Assembly: GCF_042477335.2 (NCBI RefSeq) | Contig: NC_091245.1 | Location: 222,827,501 to 222,891,500, forward strand | Source: Ovis canadensis | Lineage: Eukaryota; Chordata; Mammalia; Artiodactyla; Bovidae | DNA length: 64,000 nucleotides | Reading direction: 5' to 3' | Part shown: one piece after another, positions 1 to 11,926 of the stretch | Layout of the letters: every line of letters begins with the position of its first letter | Position numbering within the stretch: position 1 is the first letter of the stretch | Translations under genes and position numbers: made by a program | Notes under the pieces: generated by a model | The model's database searches: none | What the model was told of the DNA's origin: nothing | The model's input: the letters and a program-made list of their open reading frames with translations, nothing else

Positions 1-200
1 AAATTTGAGTAGGTAATGCTGAATGAAATGAAAATGTTTGGGGAAAGTTGATGTTAATTGTGTAGTGTTTCCTCAGCAGTGCAAGAGTAGCTGGGATCAC
101 AGGAGGATACAGGCTAAATCCCCCACTTAACCAGCCAGTCAAATATTTGGCTTGATACAGTGTTCATATGGTAATTAAGTATAGTGATTCTTAAACATAG

Positions 201-652
<452 letters not shown>

Positions 653-735
653 GCACTCGAACACCAAAAGAAAGAATTCGTAAAGTACTCTAAAAGTTTC
701 AGTGATACTCTGAAAACCTATTTTAAGGATGGCAA
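653..735 (+). CDS. PDCD10: PDCD10 (CCM3) coding exon, second from last
   Basis: Encodes ALEHQKKEFVKYSKSFSDTL followed by KTYFKDG and the first two bases of a lysine codon. The acceptor is TGTAG at 648-652 after a T-rich tract; the donor GTAAGT begins at 736. Length is 83 nt and joins in phase to the exons on either side. The lysine-rich helix (KKEFVKYSK) lies in the FAT-homology domain; in the known structure its basic face contacts the CCM2 and paxillin LD-like peptides. The intron to the preceding exon is only about 305 nt, whereas the next intron is about 3.2 kb and full of old transposons. No stop codon, frameshift or repeat overlaps the exon. Confidence 0.96.
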
Positions 736-914
736 GTAAGTATTATCATTTATCCCCCTTTTAAAATTATAAAATTATGTGGCTTTCTATAATACTGAAA
801 TCATATATATTTAACTCTTTTACTATATTGTTAAAGCCAACTACTAAGATAGACTGTTACAAATGCCTTTCAAAGGGGGTGTTTGATAATCCAGCCATGA
901 CTGCAGTTTGGAGC

Positions 915-1085
915 TGCAGTTGCAGACTTTCTCTGAAAAGGGCCAGATGGCGGATATTTTAACTTGGTGAGCTTGTGGCAGCTCGAGCACTTCACCTCTG
1001 CTGCTGTAGTGCAGAAGCAGCTGTCGACAGTATGGAAACAAGTGAGCATTTTTGTGGCTGTGGCTGTGTTCTAATAAAAACTTAC
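915..1085 (-). mobile_element. hAT-Charlie-like nonautonomous DNA transposon fragment
   Basis: The run from GCAGACTTTCTCTGAAAAGG onward, through the ggccagatggcgg... and ...gtggctgtgttctaataaaa blocks, is a degraded copy of the widespread mammalian element whose ends read CAGGGGTCGGCAAACT. It lies in a PDCD10 intron. The orientation follows the usual consensus and is uncertain. Short open frames over it are chance. Confidence 0.6.
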
Positions 1086-1242
1086 TTTATAGACACTGAA
1101 TTGAATAATTTTCAGCTGTCTCATAATATTATTGTGATTTTTAAAAAATTTTTACTGTTTAAAAATGTAGAAGTATCCCTAGCTTTCAGGCCGTACAGTA
1201 GTGAGATTTGGCTTACTGGGCTACTTTACCAACCCCTGAAGC

Positions 1243-1415
1243 AGTGATTCTCAAACTTTACTAGCCTCAGAGTCATCTGGAGGCTTGTTATAGACAAAAT
1301 ATTTTTGGGTCCTACCCAGAGTTTCTGATTCTGTCAGTCTGGGGTGGGCCCAGGAAGTAACATTTCTAAGAAATTTCTAGATGATATGGATGCTACAGGT
1401 CTGTTAAGAACTGTT
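1243..1415 (+). mobile_element. MER5A-type hAT-Charlie DNA transposon
   Basis: Starts CAGTGATTCTCAAACTTTAC and carries the diagnostic block of a 'cctacccagagtttctgatt' followed by a GGTGGGCCC core. These match the MER5A family, an old nonautonomous hAT element shared by placental mammals. The terminal inverted repeat at the right end is decayed. Confidence 0.8.
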
Positions 1416-1432
1416 ATACTATAGTTAAAACG

Positions 1433-1595
1433 GTGGTTCTCAATCCATTTTGCACATTAAAATCATTTATATTCAATGTTTTAAAATCCCAGTGCCTTGA
1501 CCCCACCTTCAGAGCTTCTGATTCCATTGGCTTGAGTGGGGCCAGGGTTCAGGTGTTTTTTAAAAGTACTTCATGTGTTTTTAAAGGGCCACAAA
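1433..1595 (+). mobile_element. second MER5-type hAT-Charlie element
   Basis: Begins GGTGGTTCTCAATCCATTTT, contains AGAGCTTCTGATTCCATTGG and a GTGGGGCCAGGG core, the MER5A/MER5B layout. It lies directly behind the first MER5 copy in the same orientation, so the two are independent insertions or a duplicated pair. Confidence 0.7.
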
Positions 1596-1599
1596 AAGT

Positions 1600-2710
1600 G
1601 TCCTAGAAGAGAGGCTTTCTGTAAGACAGAAAGTATACTAAAAAGGTAAATTAGATATTTTAAAATTTACATACACTTAGCTACAGAACGTTCTAGAAAA
1701 CCAAGAAATACTGTGTGATTTATGTATAATACACATGTACATACAATGTATAAGCTGATCCGAAGGCTTTGTCTTCTGCAGCCTCATACTTTATAGAGAA
1801 TTCTTTGTACCTCAAATAGAATTTTGTGGACAGGACCATTTTCTATCAGTGCTTGAAGCAGAAGAATAAATATGATTATTTCAGCTATCGTTGGCAGGGA
1901 GCTTTAACATCCTGTCCCACCACTGACATTTTAAGATCCCAATATCCATGTCAGACTATTACAGTATTATTGTAGTAATATTAAAAAGTAATAAAATATA
2001 TTAGAATGGTATAATGATTTTAAAAGTCATTTTTAATAGTTCAAACAGATTGAAATATTTCCATTTTATTATAAATTAAAGATATTGAGCTAAATATTAT
2101 TAATGATTTTGTGTTGTTTAATACTGCTACTCAGATTGTGTAAAGGAAAATGAACCTTGTTGATTTAGTTTAATAAGCTGGCAGGTGTGTTCTGAAAATA
2201 AACTTATACCTGTTTTTCCTTGATCTCCTCTGCTAAGTCCAAATAACCAAAAAGCACATTAAAAGAATAATTTGCATTAAGGAGATTATTTATGATACTG
2301 ATTAATTAAGAACAACATGGGATAAGGACATTAAAAGGTAGTAATTCATTTAGAGCATAACTTTGATTAATGTAAAATTATTTACTCTCATCCCTGTTTG
2401 TACAGTAGAATCCCTTGGGTTCAGTTTTTAAAAATCTTTGTCCTTGGTCCCAAAGTTATTTTTAACAGCTTAAACAGGCATATGGATTATTCAGGCTCCC
2501 TGCTACTACTTTTTCTCCATTCAGCAGCTTCTTTAATTTACCATTATTTGCATATGAATAACATACCACGTTTTCTCCCTGTGTCCTCAAAGTTGAAAAT
2601 TATTAATAGAGCCTGATCTTTAAGCCATTTTTCAATAGGAGGATGAATTTGCATTGATTCATTTAATTTTTCCTAGGCCCCCTTTGTTGAGGAATGCCTA
2701 AGATAAAGAT
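1600..2710. other. PDCD10 intron, nothing recognised
   Basis: AT-rich intronic DNA. I see no gene, RNA gene or clearly assignable repeat. Short open frames here have no similarity that I recognise. Confidence 0.6.
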
Positions 2711-2712
2711 AT

Positions 2713-3226
2713 TGTCAGCCGTTCATATCCACAGATTCCAAATCCCTTTGTTATTGTTTAGTCGCTCAGTGTCCAACTATTTTGCCCCCCATGGACTGTA
2801 GCCCTCCAGACTCCTCTGTCCATGGGATTTCCCAAGCCAGAATGCTGGAGTGGGTAGCCTTCTCCCCAGAAGAAGGGGATCTTCCCAACCCAGACATCAA
2901 GCCAGCGTCTCCTGCATTGCAGGTGGGTTCTTTACCACTGAGCCACCTGGGAAACTCCAAATGCCTGGATTCAACCAGTTGAAAATTTTTGGAGAAAAAA
3001 ATTCCAGAAAGTTTCATGGGATTTATATTGTACTTCAGCTATTTACATTGCATTTGCACTATATTAGGAATAAGTAATCTAGAGATAATTTAAAGTATAC
3101 TGGAGGATGTGCCTAGGTTATGTGCAAACATTACACCATTTTATATAAGGGACTTGAGCATCCACAGATTCTGGTTTCTGAGGGAACTCCTGGAACCAGT
3201 CCTGTGATACTGAGGGGTGATTGTAC
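2713..3226 (+). mobile_element. MER2 (TcMar-Tigger) DNA transposon, split by a SINE
   Basis: The left part (2713-2747) and right part (2956-3226) read as one MER2 element once the Bov-tA copy between them is removed. Recognisable blocks are 'ggattcaaccag' near 2968, 'attccagaaagttt' near 3000, 'aagtaatctagagata' near 3071 and 'aagggacttgagcatcc' near 3147. It lies in the last PDCD10 intron and carries no transposase. Confidence 0.85.
2748..2955 (-). mobile_element. Bov-tA SINE inside MER2
   Basis: Minus-strand copy: read on the + strand it runs from 'gtcgctcagtg' to 'gagccacctgggaaac', which is the tRNA-derived head. It is flanked by an 11-base target duplication with one mismatch: TCCAAATCCCT at 2737-2747 and TCCAAATGCCT at 2956-2966. 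It is therefore younger than the MER2 element. Confidence 0.9.
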
Positions 3227-3934
3227 AAGCTTTAGCTATGCTCCTGAGAAACTGATAAGGCCACACAGGGGGACTAGCATCAGCTCTGTGCTCCAGATCA
3301 CATGAGGATGGGCTGATAGAAAATGTGGTTCAGAATGAAGTAATTTTTAAGAACATATCTTTACACATTGTCAACTCTTAAATATTGAAACCACATGATT
3401 ATTTTGTTTTAAAAGTACATTAATTCTAAAAGTAATTCAGTTAATTTTTTCTTGAAGGAAGGTAAGGATAGGGATGAATCAGATTCAAAGTAATGAACCT
3501 TTTCCCAAGCATCATCCCATTGATATACAAATTTTGAGACTGAATATGGTATTTTAGCAGGTCTTATTTTGATAACTTCTGTGAAACCACAGCTGGAGAC
3601 TGCATTCTAATCCTCCTCTTTGGCCAGTTACATGTTTGACCTATAAAATGAATTCTGGTTGTTGAGGCACCACCCATCATTAGCAGCCCACCAACACCTT
3701 ATTGCCAGCCAGGACCACTAGGGGGCAGTAACTCCTAGATAGTTTCCAATGATGCAGGACACTTAACTTCCAAGCTGGCATAAAAGTTGCTACTCAGTAC
3801 TAATTTGCCTTTGTTGTTATGTTCCTAAATAGATTTTATTGCTGCTGCTAGTTGGGCATTTTAAGTATAAATATTTTTAAAGGATTAATTTTTTGGATAA
3901 AATTAATACTCTTTTCTCTTTTTTTTTGAAACAG
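3227..3934. other. PDCD10 intron, nothing recognised
   Basis: Mostly unique intron sequence up to the acceptor of the last exon. A somewhat GC-richer part at 3590-3750 (with GACCACTAGGGGGCAG, a CTCF-core-like string at about 3712-3727) may be an old repeat remnant or a CTCF site; I cannot assign it. Confidence 0.5.
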
Positions 3935-4016
3935 GGCAATAAATGTGTTCATAAGTGCCAACCGACTAATTCATCAAACCAACTTGATACTTCAGACCTT
4001 CAAAACTGTGGCCTGA
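3935..4016 (+). CDS. PDCD10: PDCD10 (CCM3) terminal coding exon with stop
   Basis: Encodes the C-terminal stretch AINVFISANRLIHQTNLILQ followed by TFKTVA and TGA at 4014-4016. The first base (3935) completes the split lysine codon from 735. The acceptor is a long T tract ending GAAACAG at 3928-3934. The end TFKTVA-stop is the normal PDCD10 C terminus, so the protein is not extended or shortened. The FAT-homology helix here completes the bundle that docks CCM2. The three exons together give the last 80 or so residues of a protein that is about 212 residues in mammals; the upstream exons lie left of the window. Confidence 0.96.
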
Positions 4017-4440
4017 GAGTTGTATATGTTAAGAGATGTACTTCTCAGTGGCAGTATTGGACTGCCTTTATCTGTAAATTTTAAAGTTTGACTGTATAAA
4101 TTATCAGTCCCTCCTGAAGGGATCTAATAATCCAGGATGTTGAATGGGATTATTGCCATCTTACACCATATTTTTGTAAAATGTAGCTTAATCATAATCT
4201 CACACTGAAGATTTTGCATCACTTTTGCTATTATCATTCTTTTAAGAATTATAAGCCAAAAGAATTTACGCCTTAATGTGTCATTATATAACATTCCTTA
4301 AAAGAATTGTAAATATTGGTGTTTGTTTCTGACATTTTAACTTGAAAGCGATATGCTGCAAGATAATGTATTTAACAATATTTGGTGGCAAATATTCAAT
4401 AAATAGTTTACATCAGTTAAACATTTCTTTACTTGAAAAA
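4017..4440 (+). other. PDCD10: PDCD10 3' UTR
   Basis: AT-rich non-repeat sequence following the stop codon. It ends about 25-40 bases after the AATAAA hexamer at 4398-4403, the likeliest cleavage region. A Pumilio-type motif TGTAAATA is at 4308-4315. Past 4440 comes an AT-dinucleotide-rich patch (4441-4472). Further AATAAA hexamers at about 4538 and 4983 could serve longer isoforms, but nothing else supports them. Confidence 0.8.
4398..4403 (+). terminator. PDCD10 polyadenylation signal AATAAA
   Basis: Canonical hexamer about 380 bases after the stop codon. It is the first AATAAA in the 3' UTR and lies in the expected place for the compact PDCD10 3' UTR. The exact cleavage site cannot be read from the sequence. 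Confidence 0.75.
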
Positions 4441-5735
4441 ATGCATATATATATGTGAATATATATATGATCAGAAGACCAAGACGACTTGGTGTAATGT
4501 CTAAAGAACTTCTAAGGGGAGCTTATTAGCAGTTTATCAGATAATAAAGCAACAAGAATTCCTATTTTTTTGTCCTTAATCACTCTGGGCAAAAAGTAGT
4601 TGATGGAGATATTTTTGTTAGTTACTATATTTGAGGTACTGAGTATTTTTCCAACCTTTGTTTTAAGAGACTTATGAGAAGCAGATGGCAGTTTGTAGTG
4701 TCTTCACATTCTACTGCCATTTTTGAGCTCTGTGACAATGTAAGATTAAGTCTTTCTGGTATGCTGGGCCCTAATAAGCTTTGCGCCTTTTTTCCATAAA
4801 TAGCCACAACTAATAGTAATTTGAAGCTATACCAATGCTAGTTGGTTTGAAATTGTCATGAGTGTTAATAATATTATATACACTCTTTAAATATGTACAG
4901 TTTTGTTTCACCATAGAGAAATTCTAAGGAAATTATGTATCAAGTATTCATGTTAAAGTGATTTCATTTTTCAATTATGATAAAATAAAGGAAAAAATCA
5001 GAATTTGTTTATCTTTTATAAAGATTTAAATGTTAAACTAATTTCTGTTGATGATATAAATTTTTTGCTATAATGCAATTTAGTTATGCTTTAAAATTTT
5101 CCCATTTTAGAAAATAGATTTTTAAAGAATTACTGTCATTAGCAATACAAAAGGAAATCATCCACTTAGCTGTAAACAGGAAATGTGGAGGAAAGCAAAA
5201 GAACTGATAGACAATTGAATGAAATATCATAAGTTAGAGACATTATACTGATTTTTTTCCTTCAGTGATACTTAGCTAGTAAAACACGTATAATTGGTGA
5301 TTTTAATACTGTGTATTTTAGGCATAAGCTGTTTTTCGCTCTTGGAAGTGGATGAATGGTGATTTGCAAAACAGACTTGTGAATACATGAAGGGAAAAAA
5401 TACTGCTTTTCTTTTCTTTGAGCAGCAGACTTTTCTAACATGAACGAGTACTATCTTTCTTCCTGTTGTCTTTCCCTCCTTAAGAAAACTCACCTGTTAA
5501 CCAGTCATGCTTCAGCTCTTTTTTTTTTTTTAATGTCTTTTAATCTTTTTATTCTACTATGCAATATCTCCGTTTTTCCGTTTTCATGAAATTTACCTCC
5601 AGAAAGGAGATTTAGTCTCAGGATAATTCAGTTTCTTACATGATCCTAGTGGTTTGTGTTTTGGGATCAGGGAGTCAGATACAACTCCAGAGAACAGAAA
5701 AGTGGTTCCCGAGGGAAGGAAGAAAGGAGACATTT
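4441..5735. other. Intergenic DNA downstream of PDCD10, nothing recognised
   Basis: AT-rich, starts with an (AT)n-like patch at 4441-4472. A T homopolymer of about 12 is at 5519-5532. I see no gene or assignable transposon. Confidence 0.55.
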
Positions 5736-5945
5736 GTTGAACACCTCTGTATCAAGCATTTTTCTAGATTCATCAATTTCTTATAATTCTCTTTACAGTC
5801 CTGTGACTTTGTCATCTGCCTTGCAGTTGAGGAAACTGGCTAAGAGAGCTTCAGTTACAAAACTACAAAACTGGTAATTGCTAGAGCCAGGATTTGAATT
5901 CAACATTTGTCTCCAGATTCTACACTCTTTGCACTGAACTGTATT
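5736..5945 (-). mobile_element. MIR SINE
   Basis: Minus-orientation MIR: the + strand reads 'ttgaggaaactggc' near 5827, then a decayed 'cagagccaggatttgaattc' block near 5882, the reverse complement of the MIR core region. Old mammal-wide SINE. Confidence 0.7.
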
Positions 5946-6289
5946 TTATCCATTGCTGAAAATGCAGTGTTTAGAATAGTTGCCTTGACCAAGCTGACAT
6001 AGCAAGAAATGAGAAAAGACATTGTGATAAGTCTTTCTCATAAATCTAAATTTATCTTAAAGAGGGCTCCTTTCATTTGAGACCATAACTATGTTTTAGA
6101 TGTTTAAAATGCCTTCTCACAATATTTTTAAACAAAATGATATAATTGTAGTTTGGAGTTTTTTCATGATTACATTATTGTGATAACCTTGTTTGGCAAA
6201 ATGAGGTTGGTAACCCAATGTAAGGCCTTCCTGATTGGTTACTAACTTGAAATAATTTCAAGTTGATGGCAAATTTACCAAAACTTAGC

Positions 6290-7620
6290 AAGAGGAACAA
6301 CAGTGCAAAGAACATCAACACGTCTTTTATCCAGATTGACCTAATGTTAAGATTTTACCATTTTTATTTTGTCATTTGTTTGTTTTCCTTCCCTTAAGCT
6401 CCTGGGTCCATTTACCCTGGGTCATTTCCATGGCTTGCTTTCTTTCATGGTGTTTACTTGTGTTTTTGAAAAATACAGTCTTCTGTCTCTTGCCCCCTCC
6501 TCACTGTATAATAGAATGTTCCTTGTTTTGGGTTTCCTCATGATTAGATTCAACTTAGCATTCTTGGTCAGAATACTACACGGTGACCCATCCGCTCCTC
6601 ACTGGTGTTAATTTTGGTCTCTCGGTCAAGGTGGTGGTCAGTTTCTCAAATGTATAGTTACTATTTTTATCTTGCACCTGATAAGCAATCTGAGGAAGTG
6701 GTAAAGAATCTGTGTGTCAGTGTAGGAGACTCAGGTTGGATCCCTGAGGGGGGAAGATCCCCTGGAAAAGGAAATGGCAATCCACTCCAGTATTCTTGCC
6801 TCGGAAATCACATGGACAGGGAGGCTGGCGGGCTGCACTCCACGGGGTCACAAAGAGCTGGACACGATTAGCGGCTAAATAGCAACATCAATGTTTTACC
6901 CCCAGCATTTAGTATCCATTGATGATTCTTGCTTATTCAGTCTTTACTTTGATAGTTTCAAAATGGTGATTTTCCCAACGCCGGCATATCTATGTACCTG
7001 CTGACACTGTTCTACTGTCTGAATATGAACCTTCTTTCTCTCCAACCTCTCATTCATCCATATCTACCCACATGAATTTTTACAGTAACTTATTTTGGTT
7101 TTTTATTTCTTTCAACGGCTTATAATTCATTACTTATTTTGATACTTAAATGGTCTTAGATTTGATCAGTATGTGGACCTTCTGTTTCAATCTGACTTCT
7201 GTGTCCTTGTGGCTTCCACGTAATTTTTTTCTGTAAGTATTATCTTAAGTATGTCCCACAATTTAGAATCAGCAGTTTTTCCAGGGAACCCTGGGGGATG
7301 ATAAGAGATACACAGGTCTGGCTACTGAGTGGGCTCATTACTACTGGGCGTTGTCTGCTTCTAGGCTGATTCAGACAACTAGGAAATGTGCATGTACAAA
7401 CGTGTACACACAACTCATGTATACATACATTTTACATTTCATATGCACCTTATGTGTGATTTCAGAAATCGTGAGTTCACAGTAATACCTCCAATTGCAA
7501 TCCATCCTCCTAGGGTTCATTCTTACTTTCCCATTCCATATTTCTGTGTCCCTTCCCCAGAATCCCGACTCCCCGAAACATCAATATTCACTTGTTCAGT
7601 CCTACAGTACATTTGAAATA
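6290..7620 (-). mobile_element. L1ME-type LINE 3' UTR, interrupted by a Bov-tA
   Basis: Blocks typical of the old L1ME 3' UTR: 'gggtttcctcatgattagatt' near 6530, 'caaggtggtg' near 6628, 'catccattgatgattcttgc' near 6913, and 'ccctgggggatgataagaga' near 7288. Two more relatives of the same 3' UTR occur at 20.0-21.1 kb and 49.8-50.7 kb. No coding capacity remains. Right boundary uncertain. Confidence 0.65.
6678..6889 (+). mobile_element. Bov-tA SINE inside the L1ME 3' UTR
   Basis: Plus-strand copy with 'gtaaagaatctg', 'gatcccctgg', 'aatccactccagtattcttg' and a tail ending 'gctggacacgattagcgg'. The tRNA-like head is decayed at its first bases. Confidence 0.85.
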
Positions 7621-8141
7621 GGTTTAGAATTTCTTTCGCTCCGTCACTGTAGAAAGCACACTTAAAGGACTATAAGATCGTTTACAGTTCTTTCACTCTT
7701 TTTACTCTGCCCAAGACAGGATATGTAATTACATTCTGTGTTTATGAGTTACTTGGATCAATCCTTTTTTTCTCCACTGTGATAATGTACTTTATTCTAA
7801 ATAAATTGGGTTCATTTGTTTCAGTTTTCTTTCAGATTAAAGGTTCCTTCCCCCGACTCACCCACACCACCCACTTCACATCCTTATACATCATTTATTA
7901 AGAGTATATAGAACATTAGCATGCTTCTAAACATAAGAATTGTCCCAAAAAGTATACTAGAGAAGTGTCACTCTTACCCTTCTGTGCCATTTCCCACCCT
8001 GCCAAGTAGCTATCCAATTCCACTGTTTTTTGGTGTTTATCCTGTGTTGCTTCTTATGAAGAAAAATAATGTGTTTTCGTATCCCTCCTTTCTTATCCAA
8101 AAGGTAGAATTCATGCAGGGAAACCAACCCTCCCAGTTTGC
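7621..8141. other. Intergenic DNA, weak old L1-like signal only
   Basis: Possibly the continuation of the L1ME 3' region on the left, but too diverged for me to assign. No gene is seen. Confidence 0.4.
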
Positions 8142-8931
8142 TTCAGTTCAGTTCAGTCGCTCAATTGTGTCTGACTGCGACCCCATAAATCATAGCACGC
8201 CAGGCTTCCCTGTCCATCACCAACTCCCGGAGTTCACTCAGACTCACGTCCATCAAGTCGTTGATGCCATCCAGCCATCTCATCCTCTCTCATCCCCTTC
8301 TCCTCCTGCCCCCAATCCCTCCCAGCATCAGGATCTATTCCAGTGAGTCAGCTCTTCACGTGGGGTGGCTAAAGTATTGGAGTTTCAGCTTCAGCATCAG
8401 TCCTTCCAATGAACACGCAGGACCGATCTCCTTTAGAATGGACTGGTTGGATCTCCTTGCAGTCCAAGGGACTCTCAAGAGTCTTCTCCAGCACCACAGT
8501 TCAAAAGCATCAATTCTTTGGCACTCAGCTTTTTTCACAGTCCATCTCTCAACATCCATACATGACCACTGGAAAAATCATAGCCTTGACTAGATGGACA
8601 TTTGTTGGCAAAATAATGTCTCTGCTTTTGAATATGCTATCTATGTTGGTCATAACTTTTCTTCCAAGGAGTAAGCGTCTTAATTTCATGGCTGCAATCA
8701 CCATCTGCAGTGATTTTGGAGCCCCCAAAAATAAAGTCTGCCACTGTTACCACTGTTTCCCCATCTATTTCCCATGAAGTGATGGGACCAGATGCCATGA
8801 TCTTCATTTTGTGAATGTTGATCTTTAAGCCAACTTTCTCACTCTCCTCTTTCACTTTCATCAAGAGGCTTTTTAATTCCTCTTTACTTTCTGCCATAAG
8901 GGTGTTGTCATCTGCATATGTGAGGTTATTG
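8142..8931 (-). mobile_element. BovB (RTE) LINE, 5'-truncated, 3' end present
   Basis: The + strand starts with the BovB 3' terminus 'ttcagttcagttcagtcgc'. Reading the - strand gives the C-terminal part of the BovB reverse transcriptase: an ORF at 8637-9011 holds LTYADDNTLMAES, the RT catalytic YADD box, and another at 8356-8559 continues downstream. Stop codons and frameshifts break the frame. The element ends abruptly after the YADD region. BovB moved horizontally into ruminant ancestors from squamates (established knowledge). Confidence 0.92.
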
Positions 8932-9019
8932 CTTAGGACCATTGTTTCTTGGCACATGGAGTATTGAGTGCAAAATCTGGAAGAATCAGACAAATTGGGA
9001 GAATTAGTCATTTAATATA

Positions 9020-9770
9020 CATGCTTTTATAAAATGCAACTTTATTGGTGCTTGGTTTACATATATGCCCTCACAAAAATGAGGTATAGTTCAGTGGCAT
9101 AAAATTCACCCATTTTGAGAGTTGTGCAACCTGACTGCAATTCTGGAATACTTTTATCATCCTGGCAAAAATCCTCATGCCCAGATATTGGGTAATCCTT
9201 GTTCTCCCCAGTTTCAGGAAACCCTTAACCTCTTTCTGGATGTTTCATATACATAGAATCACACAATGTTATATTTCTAGTCTGACCTCTTTTACTTAGC
9301 ATAATGTTTTTGAGGTTCAGCCATGTTAGCATTTCTATCAGTACTCTTATTGCTAATGAATATTCCATTATATGAATCTCCTATATTTTATCTCTCCTTT
9401 AAATAGTTGATAGACATTTGAGTTGCTTCCTTCTTCACTAAGATGCACAATGCTGCTATGAACATTGCTGCTATGAACATCACCTGCCAGTCTTTTTTGT
9501 GGACATGGGTTTTCATTTCTTTTGGATGGATACCTAAGAGTGGAAATGTTTGGTTGTTTGATAAATTTATATTGAAGTTTTTAAGAAAATGTCATACTGT
9601 TTTCCAGTAGTATGCCATTTTACATTCCCAGCAGCGATTTAAGGGGGTTCCCGTATCTCTACATCTTCAACATCATTTGTTAATGACTTTTTTATTGTAG
9701 GCATTCTTGTACATATAAAATGATATCTCACAGGAAAATTTCCCTAATGAATGAAGTGCAATGTTTTTCA
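9020..9770 (-). mobile_element. L1M-type LINE 3' end
   Basis: Minus-orientation L1M 3' UTR: 'cagtggcataaaattcaccc', 'gttgtgcaacctgactgc', 'acttagcataatg...gaggttcagccatgtt', 'caatgctgctatgaacat' and 'acattcccagcagcga' appear in the expected order. A short internal duplication of GCTGCTATGAACAT occurs near 9450-9480. Confidence 0.8.
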
Positions 9771-11920
9771 TGTGTTTATTAGTATTTCACATGGTTCTTT
9801 TCACTTAATATCTTCAGGAATCACTCCACGGCTAAGTCTATTAGAGATCCTCTCTCGCTCTTTTTTTTTTTTTTTGTAGCAGCCTAGTGTTGCAGGGTGT
9901 GTAGCTATCCTAATTTATTTATCTGATCAATCTCCTATGCTTGTGCGTTCAGATAGTATTCAGTATTTTGCAAAACTACAAGTAATGCTACTGTGAATGT
10001 TCTTAACCCATTTCTGGTTTGAAGTATACATTCAGAGGAGACTCTTAGAAGTGGGCTTGCTACTAGTCCACAGCATGTGTATATGACATTTTATTAGATA
10101 TTGACAAATCCCATAAAGGTTGAGGCAATTCATATTCCGCCAGAATGTATGAGGCCATTTACTTACCCAAAACTTCACTTAAAATTGTCAAGCTTTTGAA
10201 TTTTTGACATGATGAGTGAGAAATGGTAACTCATTATACCTTCATTTGCATTTCACTGCTATGAGTAAAGTTAGGCATCTTTCATGTTTAAAGACCAATT
10301 TTGTATCTTTGTGATTTTAAATCTGCTTATGTTTTCTTACCATGCAAAATTTATGTAGACAAATTTATTAATTCTTCCATGAAAACATCTGGGCTTGGTG
10401 GTTTTTTTTGTGGAGTAACTGTTTGATAATTTTATTCCTTTTATGCGAAAAAATTTTAAGCTTTCTATCTCTACAGGAGTCAGTTTGTCAAATATACTTT
10501 TCTAGGAAAGTGTCCATTTCTTCGAGTTTTCACATGTGTATTTCTATTGAAGTGAGCAAACTAATGTTTTAAAAAATTTTATCTGTATCATAGCTGTTTC
10601 TTTGTTGCTATTTCTTATTCTGTGTATTTTCACACTCTTGTTGTTCAGTTCATACATACACTTTTTTGTTTGATTTACTTGACCTGTCTTGTACTCTGTG
10701 TTAAAGTCTCTATTAGTAGTGTGTTTCTCTGTTTCTCCCTGCATCTCTTGCAGTGTTTGTTTACATATGTGGTTACTGTGTTATTTGTTGTATGGATGTT
10801 CATACCTGTTACATCCTAAATGTGAATGTGATTTTAACGTTATAAAGTGTCCTTTTCTTTTTTTCTCGTTTAGTAGTGTTTTTTAAAATTTGTCTTTTGA
10901 CCTTGAGTTAAGCCCATTCACATTTATTGTCATGACTACTATGTTTGGGCTAAACCTGCTATGTTGTAATTTCTGCATGTATTATGTTATATTGTTTTTT
11001 CTACTGTCTTTTTTAAAAAAATTTCCTTTTGGTGTTCAAGAAGGTTTATATTTTTATCCTCTACCAGGGAAGCCCCATTAACTATGTTTGGGCTAATTAT
11101 GTATTATGTTTATTTTTTCTACTTTAAAAATTCCTTTTGGTATTTATGAAGGTTTATATTGGTGGCTTTGTATTACTATAGGATTTTTAATCTCCTTTTT
11201 TTCTTAAATTTTTATTATCTGGTGTGTCAGTTTTAAATCATATCCTTTAAATCTCACCTGTTATCTAAATGAGAGTCAGTGTTCTTTTTTTACATCTTGT
11301 CCCCCTTTTCTCTTCCTTTTCTCATTTTTAATTATATTTTTCTACTTTATCAAAACACAGAATGTGTTTTTCTTCTACCTTTTTTTCTTCTACAAATGTA
11401 GAAGAAATAATCCACCATTGTTTCAGTGTAAATGCTACAATTAAACATAGGAATACTCACATATTGTGAGCTCACATATGTGTGATTGCTCATATATGTC
11501 ATAGTCCCTTTGCCTGTTTTCTCTGTCATCTATTGGCTGGATGAAGATCATCCCCTAGAAGCTTTTATAACTACACATATATATAGTACTCTTTGAGCTC
11601 TTGCAGGTTCAACATTATTTTCCTGTAGTCTTGTTTCTTAAAGACTATTTCAGTTGTCTATAATATCCTTAGTTCACATTTTCTTTCCTTCAGTTTCCTG
11701 AAAATTATAGCTTCACTTTTGTTTTGCTTTGTATGTTATTTCTGAAAAGTCTGATGTAAATCTGATTTTCTTGCCTTTATATTATTTGTCTTTTTGCCTG
11801 GAAATGCAAGGATTTTTTCCTTATTTTCAGAGTCTAATGGTTTTATTAGGTTATGTATCAGAGTTGGTCATTCCAGGTAAGTTTTCCTGGTACTTAATGT
11901 GTCCTTTTTATGTGTAGATT
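9771..11920 (-). mobile_element. Ancient L1/HAL1-related LINE remains
   Basis: T-rich diverged sequence that reads as a second L1-type 3' region (near 9780-10250) followed by degraded L1 coding sequence on the - strand. An example is 'taagcccattcacatttattgtc' near 10909, typical of the end of L1 ORF2. Together with the ORF1-like frame at 11927-12145 this may be one HAL1/L1 relic or several. Short open frames on the + strand are artefacts of T-richness. Confidence 0.5.
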
Positions 11921-11926
11921 GAGGTC

